Shown: one piece after another, positions 31,667-40,967 of the stretch | Position numbering within the stretch: position 1 is the stretch's first letter | Layout: every line of letters starts with the position of its first letter | The notes under the pieces: generated by a model | Told to the model about the DNA's origin: nothing | The model's input: only the letters and a program-made list of their open reading frames with translations | Databases searched by the model: none | Source: Oscillospiraceae bacterium | Lineage (GTDB): Bacteria; Bacillota; Clostridia; Oscillospirales; Ruminococcaceae | Assembly: GCA_015067185.1 (NCBI GenBank) | Contig: SVMZ01000002.1 | Coordinates: 62,001 to 126,000 of the forward strand | Length of the DNA: 64,000 nt | Direction of reading: 5' to 3' | Program-made: the position numbers and the translations under genes

Positions 31667-31758
31667 CTAAGAAATAATTTTAGTTTTGCGACAGGTGTGA
31701 CCGCATAACACAAAATTATCCCCTCCGAGAAATCGATGGGGATTTTGTATCTATTGCA
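31667..31758 (+). repeat. Diverged direct repeat, copy B of the ppdK 3' end plus terminator
   Basis: CTAAGAAATAATTTTAGTTTTGCGACAGGTGTGACCGCATAACACAAAATTATCCCCTCCGAG...; same order of elements as copy A. Confidence 0.85.
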
Positions 31759-31883
31759 AAATATTCGCCCGTAAGGTATAATAAATAACATTCAACATTT
31801 GTTTTTACCCGCTATTCGCAGGAAAACTTAAAATGGCCTAAGAACAATACAAAAAGAAAAATATAAACAGTACAGGTGATCCT

Positions 31884-33023
31884 ATGCAATACTTTGAAAC
31901 CTATACCTCCAACACTGTTGCCGGCAGCGGAAATCAGTTTTTCTTCCGTATGCCTCAGGATGAAATCCGGACAGGACGAATTTTCTATAAAATCTCAACT
32001 CCCGGTGAATATCATTATTCTCTCTTGTTTTCCAACATTATAGACAGTACCTTTGCCGACGGTACTCTCAGCCATAAAAATTTGATCTGTGATGAATGGC
32101 AGATTCACTCAGCACAAATAGGAAGGTGCTCCAAACCGTTTCCTCCAAAACTACTTTCCGAAATGACAATGAATGATAACTCCTCCCATGCTGATATTGT
32201 TGTTTCAGATCTACAGGAGATAACTTTTCAGGGAAAGAAACAAAAAACCGTTATGCCCGGAGAATTCTTTTCTTCTGATCCTGTAAAGATAGACTTTCAA
32301 AGAGATGATTATCTTTGTCTGGAGATGACTTTCTCCGGTGAAATGATTCCTTATCATGAAGAAACGCTTCTTCCCGTTTTTGTAAAACAGAACGATGAAT
32401 GGATTTATTCAAAACAAATGCCCGTTGCCGGAATGATCGGATGCGATAGACCCGTTTGTGCAAGAATTGGCTATGTTGGGGATTCTATTACACAGGGAAT
32501 CGGAACCGAACCAAACTCTTACTTACATTGGAATGCCGTGCTCTCTGAAAAAATGGGAGAACGGTATGCCTTCTGGAATTTAGGGCTTGGCTATGGCCGT
32601 GCAAATGATCTGGCCTCCGGTGGTGCCTGGCTTTACAAAGCACAGCAAAACGATATTGTTTTTGTCTGTTACGGTGTAAATGATATTCTGCGGGGCTTCT
32701 CTGAAGATCAGATCAAATCTGATCTTGCAGATATTGTACACACTTTAAAGAAACAAAATAAAACCGTAATTCTTCAAACAATTCCTCCTTTTGACTATCA
32801 GGATGAAAATATAGAAAAATGGAATAAGCTCAATCAGTATATAAAAACTGAATTATCCGATAAAGCAGATTTGATTTTTGATAACAGTCTCATTCTTTCG
32901 GAATGCAAGGAAAAAGCCCATCTGGCCAAATATGGCGGTCATCCCAATGCCAAAGGTTGCACTCTTTGGGCAGAGGCTTTATTCGAACAAACAGCCCTTT
33001 TTCTCAATCAGAATAATGTTTAA
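31884..33023 (+). CDS. SGNH/GDSL-type hydrolase
   Basis: GYVGDSITQGIGT block I, YGVNDILRG block III, GGHPNAKG block V. Confidence 0.82.
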   Translation: MQYFETYTSNTVAGSGNQFFFRMPQDEIRTGRIFYKISTPGEYHYSLLFSNIIDSTFADGTLSHKNLICDEWQIHSAQIGRCSKPFPPKLLSEMTMNDNSSHADIVVSDLQEITFQGKKQKTVMPGEFFSSDPVKIDFQRDDYLCLEMTFSGEMIPYHEETLLPVFVKQNDEWIYSKQMPVAGMIGCDRPVCARIGYVGDSITQGIGTEPNSYLHWNAVLSEKMGERYAFWNLGLGYGRANDLASGGAWLYKAQQNDIVFVCYGVNDILRGFSEDQIKSDLADIVHTLKKQNKTVILQTIPPFDYQDENIEKWNKLNQYIKTELSDKADLIFDNSLILSECKEKAHLAKYGGHPNAKGCTLWAEALFEQTALFLNQNNV

Positions 33024-33114
33024 GCTTCTTCTTTTCATATATCATAAGGCTTGATCTCCTCATTGTTTTTCTGTTTCCCACAATATAAATACAATATTTC
33101 ATGGAGGAATAAAA

Positions 33115-34188
33115 ATGAAAATTGAAAAGATCGATAAAAATTTTATTAAAGAAAACTATACCGAAACCGAAGACAGGTGCTGCTATGAGATTCCCTGCTG
33201 CGGCTTTGATTTGTATGGCGTTTTCTATGACAAAAAAAGAGGCCGTTTTATGAGAATGGACGGCGATGTAGCGGATCAAGTCAGTGAAGGTGTCTCCTAT
33301 CTTGCAACCAATACCTCCGGCGGCCGCATTCGTTTTTCAACAGATTCTTCTGTAATCGGTATTTCTGTTGCCTATTCCTCACTGGTGGAAATGTCTCATA
33401 TGCCGCTTACCGGCAGCTGCGGTTTTGCCTTGCTTGAAAAAATAGGCACCACGTATAAAACCGTCTCTCTTTTCCGCCCTCTGCACTCCGAAAAGCAGGG
33501 ATATACCGGTGAAGTTCTGATCAACGACCATAAAAGGCACGAATATATTCTGTACTTCCCCTTGTATAACGATGTGACAAAGCTTCAGATTTATCTTGAT
33601 AAAACCGCAACACTGTTTGAACCCGAAAAATACCGAAATATAAAACCGATCTTGTACTACGGCGCCTCCATTGACCAGGGCGGCTGCGCCAGCCGGCCGG
33701 ATTCCTCCTATACTGCCATTCTCTCCAAATGGAATGATATTGACTTTATTAATCTGGGATTTTCCGGTAATGCCAAAGGCGAACCCCTTATGGCGGAATA
33801 TGCCTCGAAAATTGACTGCAGCCTGTTCTTTATCGCCTATGACGGCAATGCTCCCAGTGCAAAATTTTTGGAGGAAACCCATTTCAAGTTTTACGAAACT
33901 TATCGCAAGATAAAAAAAGATATCCCAATTGTGTTCATGTCTGTTCCCTGTTTTGAAAATTTCCCGGAAGCCGCAGAACGCCGTGAGATTCTTAAACGCT
34001 CCTGCTTACGCGCAAAAGAACAGGGAGACAACAATATCTATTTTATCGATGGTGAAGGATTATTCGATGATAAAGACAGAGAAATGTGTACGGTAGAGGG
34101 AATTCATCCGAATGATCTGGGATTTTACCGTATTGCAACACATATTTATCAATTGTATAACAATATCGATGAACATTCCTGTCATTGA
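33115..34188 (+). CDS. SGNH-hydrolase-like protein (divergent GDS motif)
   Basis: ILYYGASIDQGGCASRPDSSY block I, EGIHPNDLGFYRIA block V. Confidence 0.78.
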   Translation: MKIEKIDKNFIKENYTETEDRCCYEIPCCGFDLYGVFYDKKRGRFMRMDGDVADQVSEGVSYLATNTSGGRIRFSTDSSVIGISVAYSSLVEMSHMPLTGSCGFALLEKIGTTYKTVSLFRPLHSEKQGYTGEVLINDHKRHEYILYFPLYNDVTKLQIYLDKTATLFEPEKYRNIKPILYYGASIDQGGCASRPDSSYTAILSKWNDIDFINLGFSGNAKGEPLMAEYASKIDCSLFFIAYDGNAPSAKFLEETHFKFYETYRKIKKDIPIVFMSVPCFENFPEAAERREILKRSCLRAKEQGDNNIYFIDGEGLFDDKDREMCTVEGIHPNDLGFYRIATHIYQLYNNIDEHSCH

Positions 34189-34235
34189 CTCTGCAGACAA
34201 AATTTTCAATAGCAATATCCACAAGGAGGTTCTAT

Positions 34236-35108
34236 ATGCTCGGACTGAAACGCGGAACGGTTATGCTCTGCGACCACGAAAAAGAATGGGAATCAGAAGC
34301 ACAGCGTACTATTGAGCGGCTACACGATATTCTTGGCCATGTTGCCAAAGACATCCAGCATGTGGGCAGCACTTCGATTCCCTCCATCAAAGCCAAACCC
34401 ATTATTGATATCGCTGTTGCCGTGGAAAACTTTGATGATATCCTTGCTTTAGAGTCTGAACTTAAAGCGGCCGGCTTCTACTACCGCCCCAACTCCTTTA
34501 CCAGAGATACGCAGATTTTATTCGCATGCGGTAATTTTTATGATGGCAGCGGGGATCTGCAGACCCATTTCATCCATGTTGTACTTTGGGGCAGTATGGA
34601 CTGGATCAACTATATCAATTTCCGTGATTATCTGAACAACAACCTTTCCGTGGCCAAGGAATATGAAGCGCTGAAGCTCTCCCTTGCCGAAAATGCTCCT
34701 GTCGACAAAGGCAGAGAAAAATATACATCCGGCAAACACAATTTTATCGTTTACACGCTGCGAAAGGCTCTTGTTTATTCTTATCTCGGGAAGACCGTTA
34801 CCCTACGGATGGATCGTCCTATTGGCTCAGTTCATCCTTCCCATGCAGATATCATCTATCCGGTTAACTATGGGTATATCCCCAATATTTTTGGCGGAGA
34901 CGGCGAAGAATTGGATGTCTATCTGCTCGGTGTCGATGTCCCTGTGAGAGAATACACCGCTGAAATCATTGCTATTATTCACCGCCGCGATGATGTGGAA
35001 GATAAGCTGGTAGCCGCCCCTGTTGGAATCACCTTTACCAAGGCTAAAATTGAATCCGCTGTGAGATTTCAGGAACAGTTTCACGACAGCTTTATCGAAA
35101 TACGCTGA
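34236..35108 (+). CDS. GrpB-family nucleotidyltransferase-like domain fused to an inorganic-pyrophosphatase-like domain
   Basis: GrpB motifs (HVGSTSIPSIKAKPIIDIAV) then C-terminal IIYPVNYGYIPNIFGGDGEELDVYLLGVD; start chosen at MLGLKRG with AAGGAGG. Confidence 0.8.
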   Translation: MLGLKRGTVMLCDHEKEWESEAQRTIERLHDILGHVAKDIQHVGSTSIPSIKAKPIIDIAVAVENFDDILALESELKAAGFYYRPNSFTRDTQILFACGNFYDGSGDLQTHFIHVVLWGSMDWINYINFRDYLNNNLSVAKEYEALKLSLAENAPVDKGREKYTSGKHNFIVYTLRKALVYSYLGKTVTLRMDRPIGSVHPSHADIIYPVNYGYIPNIFGGDGEELDVYLLGVDVPVREYTAEIIAIIHRRDDVEDKLVAAPVGITFTKAKIESAVRFQEQFHDSFIEIR

Positions 35109-35124
35109 CAATCTATATACCAAA

Positions 35125-35160
35125 AGTGCCTTCCCATATTTTCAATGGGAAGGCACTCTT
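35125..35160. terminator. Bidirectional intrinsic terminator
   Basis: AGTGCCTTCCCA / TGGGAAGGCACT between convergent genes. Confidence 0.85.
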
Positions 35161-35175
35161 TGGTTTCATGATATT

Positions 35176-36585
35176 CTATTTGGAACGATTCAGTTGTTGT
35201 CTCATGGGATTCCATCTTCCGGATATATAGTAAATGGAAAACACTACAAATAACAACAGATTATGCGCAATCATACAGCCCCAGGCAGAAACAAGATCAA
35301 GCTGGAAAATCTGTGTACAGATAAAAGTTCCTACAATACGCACACACCACATACCGATAATATTGGTTATAAACGGCATAACTGTTCTTCCCATCCCCTG
35401 CATCATACCTTCAATAATGATAGAAAAACCATAGAACGGCTCAGATAATGCCACCATTCTCAGAACAGTCGTACCAAGCAGAATAACCTGTATATCTCTG
35501 GAAAACAACTTCATCATCGTTGGCGCTACCGCAAACAATGCTCCACCGGACAAAATCATCAACAACACTTCGATGAACAGCATCATTCTCGCAAGTTCTT
35601 TTAATTTTTTTCCGTCTTTTGCACCAAGAGAATTGCCGGCCAGTGTTGCTGCCGCGGTCTGCATACCGTAAGCAGGAATATAGAAAGCAGACTCCACCGT
35701 ATTGGCAATGGTATGGGCCGCTGTCGATATCTCTCCTAATGAATTGATCATTGCTGCAAAAGCAACATATCCAAGAGAGGTTCCAAAGCGCTGCAGAGCA
35801 TTGGGAATAGCTACCCGGATACAGGGAATCAGAATTGCTTTATCCGGACGCAGCGACTGGCCTTTGGGCGACAGCATGGGGTGTCTCCACAGTGCCACAG
35901 TGACACAAATTCCTCCAACTGCAAAAGCAATGGCACTGGCAATCGCCGCACCAATCACGCCCCATCCCATTCCCATTATTGTTATTTTTATAGAAAACAC
36001 TTCAATGATTCTCGTCTCATAAATAAACAGGAAATTAAGCACGACATTGACAATATTCACCAACACCCCAACCCGCATGGGGGTTTTGGTATCCCCTGCT
36101 GCCCTGAGTACCGTTCCAAATATAATACTGGCCGTTCGTGGCAGCATAGGAAGATATAGAATAAAAAAATATTTTGCCGCAATGGGACGAATACCGCTTT
36201 CCACCTGCATCCACACAGGGATTCTTCCACTCAACGAGAGCGTTAGAACAGTAAAAAACACACCACAAACCAATACAGCCAGAACAGCCTGTGCCGAAGT
36301 CCGCCTAGTCTTCTCCTTTTCCTTTGCTCCTGCAGCCTGAGAAATAAAAGCCAAAAAACCTACGCTGACAGCAGAGATCGTGCTTCCAATCAACCAGTTT
36401 ACAGTTGTTGTGGAACCTACGGCTGCTGTTGCTTCTGTACCCAGAGTGCCCACCATCGCAGTATCAATATACTGCACCGCTGTCTGCATCAATTGTTCCA
36501 ACATGGTCGGCCATGCCAAGACAAAGATAGTGGGAAGCAGGTGCCACGGCATATTTAAAAAACCTCTTTTTTTCATCTCAGCCAT
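35176..36585 (-). CDS. MATE-family efflux transporter
   Basis: Polytopic membrane protein with two homologous halves (PTMLEQLMQTAVQYIDTAMVG); start ATG overlaps the upstream gene's stop (ATGGCTGA). Confidence 0.9.
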   Translation of the reverse strand: MAEMKKRGFLNMPWHLLPTIFVLAWPTMLEQLMQTAVQYIDTAMVGTLGTEATAAVGSTTTVNWLIGSTISAVSVGFLAFISQAAGAKEKEKTRRTSAQAVLAVLVCGVFFTVLTLSLSGRIPVWMQVESGIRPIAAKYFFILYLPMLPRTASIIFGTVLRAAGDTKTPMRVGVLVNIVNVVLNFLFIYETRIIEVFSIKITIMGMGWGVIGAAIASAIAFAVGGICVTVALWRHPMLSPKGQSLRPDKAILIPCIRVAIPNALQRFGTSLGYVAFAAMINSLGEISTAAHTIANTVESAFYIPAYGMQTAAATLAGNSLGAKDGKKLKELARMMLFIEVLLMILSGGALFAVAPTMMKLFSRDIQVILLGTTVLRMVALSEPFYGFSIIIEGMMQGMGRTVMPFITNIIGMWCVRIVGTFICTQIFQLDLVSAWGCMIAHNLLLFVVFSIYYISGRWNPMRQQLNRSK

Positions 36586-37414
36586 TTTGCACCTCAATGA
36601 TACAGCTGCTTTGTTCTGTCAAAATCATTTCCTGTACGGAGGGAACAACAATTTTTCCTTCTTTTGGATTTTTGATACTGATAACCGGTGTTGTAATATC
36701 TGCCTCTACTGTTGATTTTTCAAAAGCAAAATCTGCACCATGCATTTCACAGTTGATAAGCTTCAAATTCTTGCAATAGCATAACGGCTGTGTTCCCTCT
36801 ATAACACAATTTTCAAAAGTGACATTCTCGCAGTACCAAGCCAAATATTCACCCTTGATCACACTGTTTTTTACCAACACATTTTTTGCATGCCAAAAGG
36901 CATCCTTGGTATCAAAACGGCAGTTTTCAAAAACAGAATCGGTTATGTATTGAAAGGAATATTTCCCATTCAGTGTCACATCATGGAAATTCAACTTTTG
37001 CGCGCGCAGCATAAAATATTCTCCCTCTGCGCTGCTTTTTTCCATATTGATATCACAGGAAAACCATCCAAACTCCGGAGAACGGATATTACATCCTTTT
37101 ATGATTATTTCCCTGCATTCCCGCAAGGCTTTTATCCCGTGAAGTCTGGAATCCGCTATCATAATCCTCTCCGAATACCACAGCGCAGCACGGCAGAACT
37201 CTGTCATCTCACAATTTTGAATATTCACATCCATATCGTGCCAGAAAGGATACCTTAAATTGAAAAAACAGTTTTCGGCTGTTATCCCGCTGCTTTCCTT
37301 GAAAGCACTTTCTCCATCAGCCGGACCATCAAAACGGCATGCCACGGCATATACCCCACGACTTCCATAAAGTGCTCTCTCTTCATCAAAGTTTTTTCCT
37401 GTTATTATCTTCAT
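36578..37414 (-). CDS. DUF3737-like beta-helix protein
   Basis: Repeated FxNCxF/xNCxI pattern; GKNFDEERALYGSRGVYAVACRFDGPADGESAFKE; start chosen at MKIITGK. Confidence 0.75.
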   Translation of the reverse strand: MKIITGKNFDEERALYGSRGVYAVACRFDGPADGESAFKESSGITAENCFFNLRYPFWHDMDVNIQNCEMTEFCRAALWYSERIMIADSRLHGIKALRECREIIIKGCNIRSPEFGWFSCDINMEKSSAEGEYFMLRAQKLNFHDVTLNGKYSFQYITDSVFENCRFDTKDAFWHAKNVLVKNSVIKGEYLAWYCENVTFENCVIEGTQPLCYCKNLKLINCEMHGADFAFEKSTVEADITTPVISIKNPKEGKIVVPSVQEMILTEQSSCIIEVQNG

Positions 37415-37621
37415 TCTTTCTGCCTCTTCAGTTCGTTGATTCTCACGTTTATCATAAAGCAGCAGCCGTCCGCAAAACGGGCAGCTGCTTTCGTTTATCC
37501 CAGTTACACATTCCAAAAGCATCTTTTCTAACCGTTTTTCTGGAGTATGCACTTTCTTTTTGTTTATAAATAAAGTATATCACAGCTTGCTTTAACACGC
37601 AAGTTTGTTTTGATTTATTTA

Positions 37622-37650
37622 TTGTCTTTCTCTCTTTTTTATGGTATAAT
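37622..37650 (+). promoter_or_regulatory. Sigma-A-type promoter
   Basis: TTGTCT-17 bp-TATAAT (TGG TATAAT). Confidence 0.65.
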
Positions 37651-37768
37651 ATCATCTGCTGGCTCGGAAGGCAAAGCATTCATCGGAAATGTTGCGCCGG
37701 ATAAGGCTGCAGGCTGGAATGTCTGCCCTTGTTCGGTCTTTTTATATGGGTTTATGGAGGTTTTAACA

Positions 37769-39115
37769 TTGAAAAAAAATACTGATCTTACTGAGGGCAG
37801 TATTGCCCAAAAACTAATTCGTTTTGCTGTTCCCATTTTCTTTGCCCTGTTTTTGCAATCTCTTTACGGCGGCGTTGACCTGCTGATTGTAGGGCGGTTT
37901 GCCGAAACAGCAGATGTATCCGGCGTTTCCTCCGGCAGTCAGCTGATGCAGACCATCACAATGGTCATTACCGGTCTTGCCATGGGCATTACCATCTATG
38001 TTGCCCAATGCATCGGAAGAAAAAATCGGCAGGACGCAGGCAAAGCAATTGGCTTTTCCATTTATCTTTTTACACTGATTGGTATCGTCATGTCTCTTGT
38101 CATTGGCATCTTCAGCAGTATGTTTACCAAACTTATCAATGCCCCTGCCGAAGCTGTTACCCAAACCAATATGTATATCAAAATCTGCGGCTTTGGCTCT
38201 CTGTTTATCGTAGCATATAACATCCTCGGCGCCATCTTTCGTGGAATCGGTGATTCCAAAACCCCGCTGCTGGCTGTGGGTATTTCCTGTCTTCTCAATA
38301 TCATCGGTGATTTGCTTTTTGTCGCCGTCTTTCATATGGGTGCAGCCGGAGCCGCTCTTGCCACTGTCCTCTCTCAAGGAATCAGCGTCTTCCTCTCCAT
38401 TGTGATCATTCTTAAACGCGAACTTCCCTTCGACTTTAAAAAGGAGTACATCCGTTTCAGTAAATTTCTGGCTTGTCAGGTTATTAAACTCGGTCTGCCT
38501 ATTGCGCTGCAGGAATTACTTGTTGGCCTTTCCTTTACGGTGATTCAAGTGGTAGCAAACGGTTTTGACGTGGTTTCTTCTGCAGGAGTTGGTGTCGGCA
38601 GTAAACTTTGCGGATTTATCCTGTTGATTCCCTCTGCTTATATGCAGGCAGTCGCAACCTTTGTGGATCAAAATCTCTCTGCCGGTAAACCCGACCGCGT
38701 AAAAAAATCCATGCATTTTGCCATCGGAAGTGCCCTTGCTCTCGGTCTTTTCATTGCCGTCTTCTCCTTCTTCAAAGGAGATCTTCTTACTGCTATCTTC
38801 GCTAAAGACCCTGCTGTCATCGAAGCATCTTTCCAGTACCTTAAAGGCTATGCCATTGACTGCATCTTTGTCTCCATACTCTTCTGTATGATTGGTTATT
38901 TCAATGGTCGCGGAGATACCTTCTTTGTTATGGTTCAAGGATTGGTCGGTGCTATCGTCATCCGTGTTCCTGTTGCTCTTCTGATGAGTTCTCTTACCAA
39001 CACGTCGTTATTCCTCATCGGTCTTGCCACTCCCTGTGCCAGCCTTGTGCAAATTCTGCTCTGCTTCGGTTATCTGTTCCTCTCCCGCAAAAAATCTTTG
39101 CAGCCCACCAATTGA
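37769..39115 (+). CDS. MATE-family efflux transporter
   Basis: LTEGSIAQKLIRFAVPIFFALFLQSLYGGVDLLIVGRF; probable TTG start 8 nt after GGAGG (alternative ATG at 37754). Confidence 0.9.
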   Translation: MKKNTDLTEGSIAQKLIRFAVPIFFALFLQSLYGGVDLLIVGRFAETADVSGVSSGSQLMQTITMVITGLAMGITIYVAQCIGRKNRQDAGKAIGFSIYLFTLIGIVMSLVIGIFSSMFTKLINAPAEAVTQTNMYIKICGFGSLFIVAYNILGAIFRGIGDSKTPLLAVGISCLLNIIGDLLFVAVFHMGAAGAALATVLSQGISVFLSIVIILKRELPFDFKKEYIRFSKFLACQVIKLGLPIALQELLVGLSFTVIQVVANGFDVVSSAGVGVGSKLCGFILLIPSAYMQAVATFVDQNLSAGKPDRVKKSMHFAIGSALALGLFIAVFSFFKGDLLTAIFAKDPAVIEASFQYLKGYAIDCIFVSILFCMIGYFNGRGDTFFVMVQGLVGAIVIRVPVALLMSSLTNTSLFLIGLATPCASLVQILLCFGYLFLSRKKSLQPTN

Positions 39116-39166
39116 ACAACCATTTTCATCTCTTTGACAGCGTCGTTTTCAACGCCGCTGTCTTTT

Positions 39167-39736
39167 TTACTCTACCAGCTTTACTCCATCCCACGCCTTC
39201 CGAATCATGGCATACTGAGCCATATCCCAAAACTCTCCTGTTTTGCTTTTAAAAACCTCTTTCTCGATCCCCTCCAATGTAAATCCGCATTTCTGTGCCA
39301 CTCTTCCGGATGCAGGATTTTTCAATGCGTGATGAATCACGATGCGGTGAACACCAATTTCCCCAAAAAGATAATCTCTGACTGCTTTGACCGCTTCTGT
39401 CATAATCCCTTTTCCCCAATTATCATATCCCATACAGTACCCCAGTTCAGCACTTTCATGCTTTTCATTCAACAGCACAACACTGATTCCTCCAATCGCC
39501 CTGCCTTCTAACTCTATAACCCAGTTATAGCAGTTCTTCTCCTGATAAGCCGCACACCAAGTTTTCAAAATCTCTTTTGTCAGTTCTATCGACCCATGCG
39601 GTTCCCATGTAAGAAATCTGGTCACCCGCTCATCATTAGCCCAGTTATAAAACATATCTGCCGCATCATCCACAGCAAAGCGCCTTAGAATCAACCTTTC
39701 TGTTTTCAGTGTTTGTGTTCCTTTATGTGTCATCAT
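39167..39736 (-). CDS. GNAT N-acetyltransferase (RimJ/RimL-like)
   Basis: TERLILRRFAVDDAADMF, YCMGYDNWGKGIMTEAVKAV, ALKNPASGRVAQKCGF. Confidence 0.9.
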   Translation of the reverse strand: MMTHKGTQTLKTERLILRRFAVDDAADMFYNWANDERVTRFLTWEPHGSIELTKEILKTWCAAYQEKNCYNWVIELEGRAIGGISVVLLNEKHESAELGYCMGYDNWGKGIMTEAVKAVRDYLFGEIGVHRIVIHHALKNPASGRVAQKCGFTLEGIEKEVFKSKTGEFWDMAQYAMIRKAWDGVKLVE

Positions 39737-39741
39737 TTTAT

Positions 39742-40533
39742 TCAATCCTTTCTGAAAATATCCAATGTGTGGTGAGAATACCCCGACAGGTCAACCCTCT
39801 CACAGGTTGCAAGATGATATCTGATAAACATGTTATATCTCTCTTCTTCCATATTCGCCAAGGTATCACGCATATGATTGGCATAACCATCCGTCGCAAC
39901 ATAATGCAGCTGTGTAACAGGAAACTGCGAACGCAGTTCATCAATCTCTTCCTTACGATACAACTCAAATATATCCCAAGGATTGGAAAAGGTTTCAAAA
40001 GTCTCGGTATTAAGCATACATTTTTCTATAATATCCCAAATCATTCCTTTTCCAAAACCATAGCTGAGAATACTGGCATCTCCCATACAATATGTAGCAA
40101 AAATGATTCCCCCCTTCTTTGTCACCCTTATCGCTTCTGATAACGCCTTCCATTGATCCTCTTTCGTAAACAGATGATACATCGGTCCCAGCAGCAATGT
40201 TATATCATAACTCTCTGCTGTAAACATGGAAAGATCTGTCGCATTTCCCTGAATGATCGTAATTTGCTCTCCCTCTTTCGTATTTTCTCTGAACAACTGG
40301 ATATTGTGCTCCAATAGTTCTACAGCATCCACCCGATACCCCTTTTCTGCCAATGCATGGCTATATCTTCCTGTTGCTGCACCAATTTCCAGAATTCTCA
40401 TTCCTTTTTGCAAATACCTTTCGATATAGTGCATGGTTGTCAGATACTCCACCATACCGTGTCGGGTAGTAAGCCGTCCATCTTCATCGTAATTTTCATA
40501 ATACGCAGACAGATATTCTTTTGTCATCATCAT
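39742..40533 (-). CDS. Class I SAM-dependent methyltransferase
   Basis: ILEIGAATGRYSHALAEKGYRVDAVE motif I; LLGPMYHL; AAAGGAG ribosome-binding site. Confidence 0.9.
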   Translation of the reverse strand: MMMTKEYLSAYYENYDEDGRLTTRHGMVEYLTTMHYIERYLQKGMRILEIGAATGRYSHALAEKGYRVDAVELLEHNIQLFRENTKEGEQITIIQGNATDLSMFTAESYDITLLLGPMYHLFTKEDQWKALSEAIRVTKKGGIIFATYCMGDASILSYGFGKGMIWDIIEKCMLNTETFETFSNPWDIFELYRKEEIDELRSQFPVTQLHYVATDGYANHMRDTLANMEEERYNMFIRYHLATCERVDLSGYSHHTLDIFRKD

Positions 40534-40550
40534 TCCATCTCCTTTGTTAT

Positions 40551-40596
40551 AAATAAAAAACAGTGCGGCTAAACCAACACGTTCAGCTCACACTGT
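40551..40596 (-). terminator. Intrinsic terminator (candidate attenuator) between promoter and methyltransferase gene
   Basis: Minus strand CAGTGTG-A-GCTGAAC GTGTTG GTTTAGC-CGCACTG TTTTTT. Confidence 0.82.
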
Positions 40597-40627
40597 GTAT
40601 CCTCTGTTAATCCCTCTCAGCTTGCTG

Positions 40628-40756
40628 TTAAAAGACAGCCTTCTGTTTTTCAAAAACAAAGTATGACAATGTAAGCCTGTTTCCACACCACATTCCCATG
40701 GTTGGAACAGACTGCATGACGACTGCTGTATTAACAATAATACTGCGTACCGACAT
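40628..40756 (-). CDS. Unannotated leader peptide ORF, 42 aa: MSVRSIIVNTAVVMQSVPTMGMWCGNRLTLSYFVFEKQKAVF
   Basis: GGAGG 8 nt before ATG; downstream of a consensus promoter and upstream of a terminator; below the ORF-track length cut-off. Confidence 0.65.
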   Translation of the reverse strand: MSVRSIIVNTAVVMQSVPTMGMWCGNRLTLSYFVFEKQKAVF

Positions 40757-40782
40757 TGTCATAACCTCCGAAAATTTTCTAC

Positions 40783-40811
40783 ATTATAGCATTGTCTCTC
40801 TTTTTTGTCAA
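40783..40811 (-). promoter_or_regulatory. Consensus sigma-A promoter
   Basis: TTGACA (40811-40806) - 17 bp - TATAAT (40788-40783). Confidence 0.85.
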
Positions 40812-40967
40812 CTCTTCTCATAAAAACATTCTCATAGCATCTGTATGTTTTCTTATCAAAATGTTCTCATTTTCTACTTCTTTTCTCAAATCTCTGTATT
40901 TTAAAAAAGTTTATGCTATAATTTCCTCAGGACTTTTATCTACCATCTATTATGAAAGGAGAAATAT

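Noticed and set aside
37415-37552. N-terminal extension of the DUF3737-like ORF containing CPFCG
   Set aside because: A better start (MKIITGK) lies inside the ORF after a purine-rich site; the extension is likely untranslated, though a CPFCG motif is noted.
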